Shown here: positions 1-5,195 of the stretch, one piece after another | How positions within the stretch are numbered: position 1 is the first letter of the stretch | Layout of the letters: each line of letters starts with the position of its first letter | DNA from: Desulfobacula sp. | Lineage (GTDB): Bacteria; Desulfobacterota; Desulfobacteria; Desulfobacterales; Desulfobacteraceae | DNA length: 7,138 nt | Assembly (NCBI GenBank): GCA_027858355.1 | Contig: JAQICW010000360.1 | Location: forward strand, 1 to 7,138 | Direction: 5' to 3' | Notes under the pieces: model-generated | Seen by the model: only the letters and a program-made list of their open reading frames with translations | Told to the model about the DNA's origin: nothing | Databases searched by the model: none | Position numbers and translations under genes: made by a program

Positions 1-130
1 GTTAACAACACATTGATTTTTGTTCATTTCATTGATTTATCCTGCAAAAAATAATATATTAAAAAATTTGATCGTAGCTAATTGTAGCCAACTTATTTAT
101 TTAAAGACTAGTTTATAAAATTTCACTATC
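1..130 (+). promoter_or_regulatory. AT-rich leader upstream of the radical SAM gene
   Basis: Non-coding, very AT-rich stretch before the first gene. A TATAAA box lies at 114-119, but no good -35 hexamer sits 16-18 bp before it. TTGATC at 68-73 could be a -35, but its partner near 91-98 is poor. A short direct repeat GTAGCYA occurs at 74-80 and 84-90, ten bases apart. No GGAG-like ribosome site precedes the ATG at 131. If TATAAA is a real -10, transcription would start within a few bases of that ATG and the message would be nearly leaderless. On the minus strand, AGGA (40-43) precedes an ATG at 27-25 that stays open to the window edge for nine codons, so a divergent gene is possible. The promoter call is tentative. 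Confidence 0.3.
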
Positions 131-2656
131 ATGCATAAACAAATTTATCAAGATATCCTTGCCCTGGTCCAGACACCTACACGATATACCGGCAATGAGA
201 TCAATTCCGTTAAAAAAGACCTGAAAAAGGTGGCACTAACCTTTGCACTGGTCTTCCCAGATCTTTATGAAATCGGAACCTCCCATTTTGGACTACAGAT
301 TCTCTATTCCATTTTAAATAAACATGAAAATATTGCGGCAGAACGCTTTTTCATGCCTGCCCCGGACATGGAAGCCTATCTTTTGGAAAAAAAAATTCCC
401 TGTTTATCCATGGAATCCCAAAAACAGTTAAAAGAATTTGATATCATTGGAATCAGCCTGCTTTATGAATTAAACTTTACCAATATTTTAGCCATGTTCA
501 GCCTTTCCCAGGTCCCCTTTTATTCCAGGGAACGCGAAGATGCCTTTCCCCTTATAATTGGAGGGGGACCCTGCGCATTCAACCCTGAACCTTTGGCTGA
601 CTTTTTTGATGCCTTTGTTATCGGAGATGGCGAAGAGGTTGCCGTTCAAATTTCAAACCAGGTCATTGAATTCAAGCAACAGGGGGATGGTCAAAAAAAG
701 ACCCTGCTCAGACTCTTGTCAAAAATAGACGGGGTCTATGTGCCTTCATTTTTTGAGCCATTTTATAACGAGAATGGAATTCAAACACTCTCACCCGTAT
801 TTGAGGATTATAAAATTGTTAAAAGAGCATTTCTGCCAGCTCTTACAAAAGATAATTTCCCAACATCACCGATTCTTCCCTTTGGCAAACCCATCCATGA
901 CAGGCTGCGGCTGGAGATCGCCCGAGGGTGTTCAAGGGGATGCCGTTTCTGCCAGGCTGGCATGATATACAGGCCCGTCAGGGAACGGTCATTGGAAGAC
1001 CTTATAGAAATTGCACATACCTCTTTAAAAACCACGGGACATTCCGACATCTCTCTTTTGTCCCTTTCCACAGGGGATTATTCAAATCTGCCCCAATTAA
1101 TGGAACAGCTGCTTGACCTGAGCCAGGGATATTGCAATGCCCTGTCTCTTCCTTCCATAAGAGCAGAAAAATTGACCCCGGAATTGATGAATATTATAAA
1201 AAAAGTCAGGAAAACCGGATTTACCATTGCCCCGGAGGCTGGATCTCAACGATTGAGAGATATCATCAATAAAAACCTGACGGAAGAAAGCATTACAGCA
1301 ACGGTTGAAAATGCATTCAAGCTTGGCTGGAAAAACATCAAACTCTATTTTATGATGGGGCTTCCCATTGAAACATCAGAGGATATAGAGGCCATCTGTA
1401 GTCTTTCCAAAAAACTTGCATCAGCCTATGCCAAGGGCAAAGCCATCATTAACGTCAGTGCAAACTCTTTTATTCCCAAAGCCCATACCCCTTTTCAACG
1501 ATGCCCACAGATCTCTCTTGCTGAGACAAAGGAAAAACTGCAATATTTAAAAGATAATTTAAGGCACGGCAAGGTTAATCTCAAATGGCAAAGTCCTGAA
1601 ATGAGTATGGTTGAAGGAGTTTGGGCCAGGGGTGACAGAAAATTGTCAAAACTTCTGGTAGAGGCTTTTGAACAAGGGTGCCGGCTGGACGGCTGGAACG
1701 ATAAGTTTGATTTTTCATTATGGCAAAAAGCCTTTGAAGAAACCGGAATTGATCCCTTGTTTTATACATCTCGTAAGCGGGATGAAGAAGAACCACTTCC
1801 CTGGGATGTAATTGATTCAGGGGTATTGCCCGGTTTTTTAAAAAATGAATTTCAAAAAGCCAAACAAGCATCACTCACACCTGACTGCAGAGAAAATGAC
1901 TGCACAGGATGCGGTGTCTGTGATTTTAAAACAATAAAACCAGTGCTGTATGAAATTCAAAATACTGACAAGAAAATAGATCTCATCCAGGATGCTGGCT
2001 TAAAAAAAATACCGGATGATGCCTTTAAAAAGTTCGAATTATCCTTTTCGAAACTTGGAAAAGCAAGGTTTTTCGGACACCTTGAACTTGCCACCATTTT
2101 TCAAAGAGCCATAAAAAGGGCCGGGTTAGTTGCCAAATATTCACAAGGATTTAACCCTTTAATGCGGCTTTCCTTTGACAATGCCCTGCCCGTTGGAATG
2201 GAAAGCGAAGAAGAAATTCTTTTTATCTACCTAGAAAAGGACATGGCGGCCAATACAATTATTGACAACTTAAACAAAACACTACCTGAAGGCCTTTGCA
2301 TAACAGGATGCAAGCACTTTAACCGCCTCAAGGGAAAAAACCAGGACACCTCTTCATATATCATTAAATTTTCTGATCTTTGTCTTGAAAAAGAACGAGT
2401 GGCTGCCTTTTTGGATTTACCCGAATTTATTGTTGAAGACTTGAGCAAAAAAAAGAAAATAAGAAAAACAGATCTACGCATATCAGTAAAGAAAATATCT
2501 TTTATTGATTTGAAAACCATTGAAATGGTTTTACAAAAATATAATGAACGGAACGTAAGACCCACTGAAATTCTGGCAAAATATTTTAAACTGGATGAAA
2601 ATCTCATAAAAAAAGCCAGAATAAAAAAAATAACCCAAAGGTCACACGTAACCTAA
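131..2656 (+). CDS. B12-binding-type radical SAM protein (TIGR03960) fused to a DUF2344/TIGR03936 domain
   Basis: An 841-residue protein of a widely conserved family with no established reaction. Residues about 1-200 form the cobalamin-binding-like N-terminal part, with PDLYEIGTSHFGLQILY (43-59) and IGGGPCAFNPEPLADF (143-158). The radical SAM core follows, with the 4Fe-4S/SAM motif C267-SRG-C271-RF-C274 and the family signature APEAGSQRLRDIINK (367-381). A second cysteine cluster, C586-x4-C591-x2-C594-x2-C597, could bind another metal centre. From about residue 634 the DUF2344 domain begins, with GKARFFGHLELA (643-654) and YSQGFNPLMRLSF (670-682). In many Firmicutes the two parts are separate neighbouring genes; here they are one chain, as in other deltaproteobacteria. 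The ATG at 131 gives the expected family N-terminus, but no Shine-Dalgarno sequence precedes it. Linkage to rng, also seen elsewhere, hints at RNA or ribosome modification; that is inference. Family assignment is firm, function unknown. Confidence 0.93.
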   Translation: MHKQIYQDILALVQTPTRYTGNEINSVKKDLKKVALTFALVFPDLYEIGTSHFGLQILYSILNKHENIAAERFFMPAPDMEAYLLEKKIPCLSMESQKQLKEFDIIGISLLYELNFTNILAMFSLSQVPFYSREREDAFPLIIGGGPCAFNPEPLADFFDAFVIGDGEEVAVQISNQVIEFKQQGDGQKKTLLRLLSKIDGVYVPSFFEPFYNENGIQTLSPVFEDYKIVKRAFLPALTKDNFPTSPILPFGKPIHDRLRLEIARGCSRGCRFCQAGMIYRPVRERSLEDLIEIAHTSLKTTGHSDISLLSLSTGDYSNLPQLMEQLLDLSQGYCNALSLPSIRAEKLTPELMNIIKKVRKTGFTIAPEAGSQRLRDIINKNLTEESITATVENAFKLGWKNIKLYFMMGLPIETSEDIEAICSLSKKLASAYAKGKAIINVSANSFIPKAHTPFQRCPQISLAETKEKLQYLKDNLRHGKVNLKWQSPEMSMVEGVWARGDRKLSKLLVEAFEQGCRLDGWNDKFDFSLWQKAFEETGIDPLFYTSRKRDEEEPLPWDVIDSGVLPGFLKNEFQKAKQASLTPDCRENDCTGCGVCDFKTIKPVLYEIQNTDKKIDLIQDAGLKKIPDDAFKKFELSFSKLGKARFFGHLELATIFQRAIKRAGLVAKYSQGFNPLMRLSFDNALPVGMESEEEILFIYLEKDMAANTIIDNLNKTLPEGLCITGCKHFNRLKGKNQDTSSYIIKFSDLCLEKERVAAFLDLPEFIVEDLSKKKKIRKTDLRISVKKISFIDLKTIEMVLQKYNERNVRPTEILAKYFKLDENLIKKARIKKITQRSHVT

Positions 2657-2668
2657 AGGCCACACGTA
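2633..2668 (+). repeat. 18-bp imperfect tandem duplication across a stop codon
   Basis: Two adjacent 18-bp units, 2633-2650 and 2651-2668, match at 16 of 18 positions; both differences are C/T transitions. The unit is six codons in the frame of the radical SAM gene. Its second codon is CAA (Gln) in the first copy and TAA in the second, and this TAA (2654-2656) is the gene's stop. Without that change the frame would run to a TAA at 2690-2692, overlapping the start of rng. The repeat lies in the junction between the two genes, ending 17 bp before the rng start. Confidence 0.85.
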
Positions 2669-2685
2669 AAAACAAGGATGACCCC

Positions 2686-4257
2686 ATGTTAAAAGAGCTT
2701 GTTGTAAATTCAGCCCCCCATGTAACACGCGTAGCACTTCTTGAAAACGGCACCATTGTTGAAGTTTTCATTGAAAGGGAAGATGAAACATCCATTGCCG
2801 GGAACATATATAAAGGCAGGGTGCAGAGGGTTCTTCCTGGAATGCAGGCAGCATTCGTGGATATCGGGTTTGACCAGGCAGCCTTTATTTATGTGGACGA
2901 TGTCCTGGACACTGCCAGCTATACAATGTATCAGAAATTTGAGCAGGACAATTATGGAGAAATGGATATTGAACCGTATGCAGGGGAGATTGAAACACTG
3001 GATATGCCGGAAAATACGACCTCCTGGAAAGCCTCTTTAAACCCGGAGTGCAGTATTGAAGATCTGCTGACAGAGGGCCAGGAGCTCATGGTCCAGGTCG
3101 CAAAATCATCCATTGGCTCCAAAGGCCCAAGGGTCACAACCCACATCTCTCTGGCAGGCCGCTACATGGTATTGCTGCCCACGGTTGACCACATCGGAAT
3201 TTCAAAAAAAATAGGAAATGAGGCAGAAAGAACAAGGTTAAAAGACCTTTTATTATCTAACCGGAAAAATAATTTCGGATATATATTCAGAACCCAGGCC
3301 CAGGGAATTGATAAAGAAACGATTCAAAAAGAATTAAATTTTTTAAATAAAACCTGGGAAGACATTCTGGCAAAAAACAAGAAAGCATCTGCCACATCCC
3401 TTGTTTATAAAGATCTTACTATAACCTTCAGGGCCGTCAGGGATCTTCTGGCTGATGAGACGGATAAGCTGATTATTGATTCTAAAGAAGCGTATACAAA
3501 TGTTAAAAATTTTTTAAAAAAACTAATGCCGGATGTGAAATTGTCAGTTGAGCTTTACCAGGGAAGAGAATCCATTTTTGATGCCTATAACATTGAAGGA
3601 GATGTGGCAAGAGCACTAAAGAAAAAAGTATGGCTCAAATCCGGTGGATATATTGTCATCGACCAGACAGAAGCCCTTGTGGCAATTGATGTGAATACGG
3701 GCCGGTATGTGGGAAAGCATAATTTTGATGAGACCATCCTTAAAACCAACCTTGAGGCTGTCAAAGAGATTGCCTACCAGATAAGGCTCAGGAATATCGG
3801 TGGTATTATTATTATTGACTTTATCGACATGAAAAAAGAACAGCACAGGGAAAAGGTCATGGCCCATATGAATGAGGCCATGAAAAACGACAAAAGCCAG
3901 ACCAATGTCCTGCCCCTGACTGAGCTTGGCCTTGTGCAGATGACCCGGAAAAGAACCCGGAGAAACCTGACCCGCACCCTTTGTAAACCCTGTTTCTATT
4001 GCAATGGCGATGGACATCTTCTGTCAGGAAAATCCATCTGCTACAAAATTTACAGGGACCTTGTCAGCGAGGCCGGGGATATCATGGGCAATAGATTCAC
4101 TGTAAAAGTACATCCTGAGATCGCCCAATTGCTCCATGGAAGGGAAAAACACCTGATTTCCTCCCTTGAAAAACAATTTTCAAAACCCATTGCCATTTAT
4201 CCGGAACCCCATTACCACATGGAAGAATACCATATCTTCGAGTCCCTGATAAAATAA
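2686..4257 (+). CDS. rng: Ribonuclease G (RNase E/G family)
   Basis: Cytoplasmic endoribonuclease that cuts single-stranded AU-rich RNA, maturing 16S rRNA and initiating mRNA decay in characterised relatives. The 523-residue length fits RNase G rather than RNase E, since there is no long C-terminal scaffold. The N-terminus MLKELVVNSAPHVTRVALLE is typical. An S1 RNA-binding region begins with GNIYKGRVQRVLPGMQAAFVDIG (39-61) and resumes at EGQELMVQVAK (130-140). Between them is an acidic insertion of about 50 residues (75-127). The catalytic Mg2+-binding aspartates are D335 in VAIDVNTGR and D378 in IIIIDFIDM. The Zn-link region appears as C433-KP-C436-FY-C439 before NGDGH. The ATG at 2686 has AAGGA at 2674-2678, seven bases upstream. 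The gene follows the radical SAM gene by 29 bp, so co-transcription is likely. All key residues are present. Confidence 0.96.
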   Translation: MLKELVVNSAPHVTRVALLENGTIVEVFIEREDETSIAGNIYKGRVQRVLPGMQAAFVDIGFDQAAFIYVDDVLDTASYTMYQKFEQDNYGEMDIEPYAGEIETLDMPENTTSWKASLNPECSIEDLLTEGQELMVQVAKSSIGSKGPRVTTHISLAGRYMVLLPTVDHIGISKKIGNEAERTRLKDLLLSNRKNNFGYIFRTQAQGIDKETIQKELNFLNKTWEDILAKNKKASATSLVYKDLTITFRAVRDLLADETDKLIIDSKEAYTNVKNFLKKLMPDVKLSVELYQGRESIFDAYNIEGDVARALKKKVWLKSGGYIVIDQTEALVAIDVNTGRYVGKHNFDETILKTNLEAVKEIAYQIRLRNIGGIIIIDFIDMKKEQHREKVMAHMNEAMKNDKSQTNVLPLTELGLVQMTRKRTRRNLTRTLCKPCFYCNGDGHLLSGKSICYKIYRDLVSEAGDIMGNRFTVKVHPEIAQLLHGREKHLISSLEKQFSKPIAIYPEPHYHMEEYHIFESLIK

Positions 4258-4258
4258 C

Positions 4259-4289
4259 GCATGGGGTCAGACTTGCAAGCCCCAGATGC
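4259..4289 (+). other. Stem-loop immediately after rng
   Basis: GCATGGGG (4259-4266) can pair with CCCC (4280-4283) and ATGC (4286-4289), with a two-base AG bulge, giving an eight-pair stem around a 13-base loop. It begins one base after the rng stop. The loop contains the palindrome CTTGCAAG (4272-4279). No T-run follows directly; the nearest is TTTTT at 4311-4315, so this is not a canonical Rho-independent terminator. It may stabilise the rng 3' end, act as a weak terminator, or be a relic of a REP-type repeat carrying a GGGGTCAG core. The pairing is visible; the role is inferred. Confidence 0.45.
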
Positions 4290-4303
4290 AGACAAATCTA
4301 TTC

Positions 4304-4332
4304 TTGACAATTTTTAAAAAATTAATTAAAGT
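4304..4332 (+). promoter_or_regulatory. Candidate sigma70-type promoter for the rpmH operon
   Basis: A perfect -35 hexamer TTGACA (4304-4309) is followed after 17 bp by TAAAGT (4327-4332), which matches four of six bases of the -10 consensus. The spacer is almost pure A/T. Transcription would start near 4339, giving a leader of about 60 nt before rpmH. Position in the 142-bp gap ahead of a highly expressed ribosomal protein gene supports it. The weak -10 keeps confidence moderate. Confidence 0.5.
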
Positions 4333-4356
4333 GCTGTGTTTATTATGTTTACAGCA
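4332..4356 (+). promoter_or_regulatory. Palindrome TGCTGT-N13-ACAGCA upstream of rpmH
   Basis: TGCTGT (4332-4337) and ACAGCA (4351-4356) are perfect reverse complements around 13 A/T-rich bases. As RNA, the stem could extend by G-U pairs on each side and one more A-U pair outside. It overlaps the -10/start region of the promoter at 4304-4332 and lies where the -35 of the box at 4365-4370 would be, so it could be an operator or a 5'-leader hairpin. No regulator can be named from sequence, and six-base arms can arise by chance. Confidence 0.3.
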
Positions 4357-4364
4357 TTGAGGTT

Positions 4365-4370
4365 TATAAT
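4365..4370 (+). promoter_or_regulatory. Second -10-like box (TATAAT) before rpmH
   Basis: A perfect TATAAT lies 29 bp before the rpmH start codon. It would start transcription near 4377 and leave a leader of about 23 nt, just enough for the AAGGA ribosome site at 4385-4389. No recognisable -35 lies 16-18 bp upstream and there is no extended TG. In such AT-rich DNA a chance match is quite possible, so it ranks as an alternative or secondary promoter. Confidence 0.3.
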
Positions 4371-4399
4371 AAGTAATTTAAGTTAAGGATTGTTAATTT

Positions 4400-4534
4400 A
4401 TGAAACGAACATTTCAACCAAGCAACCGGAAAAGAACCAGAAAACACGGGTTTCTTAAAAGAATGGCAACCGTCGGTGGAAGGCGAATCATTAACGCCAG
4501 AAGGGCAAAAGGAAGAAAAAAACTTACCGTTTAA
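4400..4534 (+). CDS. rpmH: 50S ribosomal protein bL34
   Basis: A 44-residue, strongly basic protein of the large ribosomal subunit. It starts [20 protein letters not shown], continues with the invariant [22 protein letters not shown] block and ends LTV, matching the family along its whole length, which is normally 44-46 residues. AAGGA at 4385-4389 is the ribosome site, ten bases before the ATG. It is the first gene of the rpmH-rnpA-yidD-yidC-jag string and follows the promoter candidates in the gap after rng. rnpA begins 13 bp beyond its stop. Nothing about the protein is unusual, and identification is secure despite the short length. Confidence 0.97.
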   Translation: MKRTFQPSNRKRTRKHGFLKRMATVGGRRIINARRAKGRKKLTV

Positions 4535-4536
4535 TT

Positions 4537-4550
4537 AAAGGGATTTATTG
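4537..4550 (+). promoter_or_regulatory. Ribosome binding site and TTG start of rnpA
   Basis: AAAGGGA (4537-4543) is followed after only four bases by TTG (4548-4550). An in-frame TAA at 4536-4538 excludes any upstream start, and the protein begins with the expected Phe-Pro-Lys region soon after, so TTG is the only sensible initiator. The short spacing and rare start codon should lower rnpA translation relative to rpmH. That would fit the need for far less RNase P protein than bL34, which is an inference. Confidence 0.7.
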
Positions 4551-4907
4551 AGTAACTTTTGCTTTCCAAAAAAGGTAAGGCTCCTAAAGAGAGCTCAGTT
4601 TTTAGCACTTTCAAAACAAGGGGAAAAAGTACATACAGACAGCTTTTTAGCAATTGTACTTAAAGGAACAGCTCAAAACAATCGAATTGGCATTACAATA
4701 TCAAAAAAAGTAGGAAATGCGGTAGAGCGTAACAGGATAAAAAGAATTATTAGAGAATATTTCAGACACAATAAAGAGATTATTTCAGGGCCAAATGATA
4801 TAAATATCATTGCAAAGAAGGGCCTGACTACGCTATCCAACAGGCAGATTATAGAGAAACTTGGTAAACTTTTTACAAAAATAGCATTAACCAGTATAAA
4901 TAAATGA
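4548..4907 (+). CDS. rnpA: Ribonuclease P protein component
   Basis: Protein cofactor of RNase P. With the catalytic RNA (rnpB, not in this window) it removes the 5' leader from precursor tRNAs in the cytoplasm. At 119 residues it has the usual length. The N-terminal [16 protein letters not shown] (6-21) includes the conserved Phe of the substrate-binding cleft. [22 protein letters not shown] (45-66) carries the family signature: the RNR motif R61-N62-R63 followed by K65-R66. Translation starts at TTG with AAAGGGA close by. The gene lies 13 bp after rpmH, and its stop TGA overlaps the yidD ATG as ATGA. It looks more A/T-rich than the large flanking genes, but its position is canonical, so transfer is unlikely. 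Confidence 0.95.
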   Translation: MSNFCFPKKVRLLKRAQFLALSKQGEKVHTDSFLAIVLKGTAQNNRIGITISKKVGNAVERNRIKRIIREYFRHNKEIISGPNDINIIAKKGLTTLSNRQIIEKLGKLFTKIALTSINK

Positions 4908-5113
4908 AACAGCTATTATTCATATTTATTAAATTTTATCAATATTTTATCTCCCCTTTAACAGGACAAAATTGCCGTTATTTTCCGACCTGTTCGGCAT
5001 ATGCCCTGGAGGCCGTCGAAAAACATGGCAGCATTAAAGGTACGGCTCTTGCCTTAAAAAGAATTCTGCGTTGTCATCCCTTCCATGCAGGAGGGTTTGA
5101 CCCTGTTCCATAA
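4904..5113 (+). CDS. yidD: Membrane protein insertion efficiency factor YidD
   Basis: A 69-residue protein of the YidD/DUF37 family, a small membrane-associated factor that in E. coli helps YidC-dependent insertion of inner-membrane proteins. Visible signatures are a hydrophobic, amphipathic N-terminus [16 protein letters not shown] (4-19), C24-RYFPTC30-S, the RCHPF segment (C57), and the terminal GGFDPVP motif that marks the family's normal C-terminus. There is no Shine-Dalgarno sequence before the ATG. The start overlaps the rnpA stop (ATGA, 4904-4907), so translation is probably coupled to rnpA. It sits between rnpA and yidC as in most bacteria. Complete and ordinary. Confidence 0.95.
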   Translation: MKQLLFIFIKFYQYFISPLTGQNCRYFPTCSAYALEAVEKHGSIKGTALALKRILRCHPFHAGGFDPVP

Positions 5114-5195
5114 TTTATCCAGATGCCTTATTGTTTTCCTTTTTAAATTTAAAGTGCCGTGTCGTTACAAATTATTTTAGGTATTAGGAGAGAGA
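5114..5195 (+). promoter_or_regulatory. yidD-yidC gap with a motif shared with the rpmH leader
   Basis: An 82-bp AT-rich gap. TAAAGTGCCGTGT (5150-5162) matches 12 of 13 bases of TAAAGTGCTGTGT at 4327-4339 before rpmH. In the upstream copy this block overlaps the putative -10, but here no -35 lies at the right distance, so a separate yidC promoter is not supported. AGGAG (5186-5190) is the yidC ribosome site. There is no terminator, so yidC is probably transcribed by read-through from rpmH. Confidence 0.3.

Noticed and set aside
387..395. Run of nine A bases within the radical SAM gene, with several 8-A runs elsewhere
   Set aside because: These encode Lys-rich stretches in an AT-rich genome, and the frame continues intact with family-typical sequence on both sides. 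There is no sign of phase variation or programmed slippage.
3805..3816. (ATT)4 trinucleotide repeat in rng
   Set aside because: It encodes the Ile run before catalytic D378, a conserved hydrophobic strand in RNase E/G proteins, so the protein explains the repeat.
3616..4017. Minus-strand 133-residue open frame inside rng
   Set aside because: It lies wholly antisense to a well-identified gene, has no recognisable family or ribosome site, and is a shadow of rng codon use. The same applies to other antisense frames, such as 2227-2607 and 1581-1874.
4309..4323. A/T-only near-palindrome AATTTTTAAAAAATT considered as a terminator
   Set aside because: It has no G/C stem and sits inside the spacer of a promoter-like sequence. 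It is better explained as AT-rich promoter DNA.
5115..5123. TTATCCAGA, one mismatch from a DnaA box, near the rpmH cluster where oriC often lies
   Set aside because: It is a single site, with no dnaA gene, no box cluster and no unwinding-element pattern in this window. One near-match is expected by chance.
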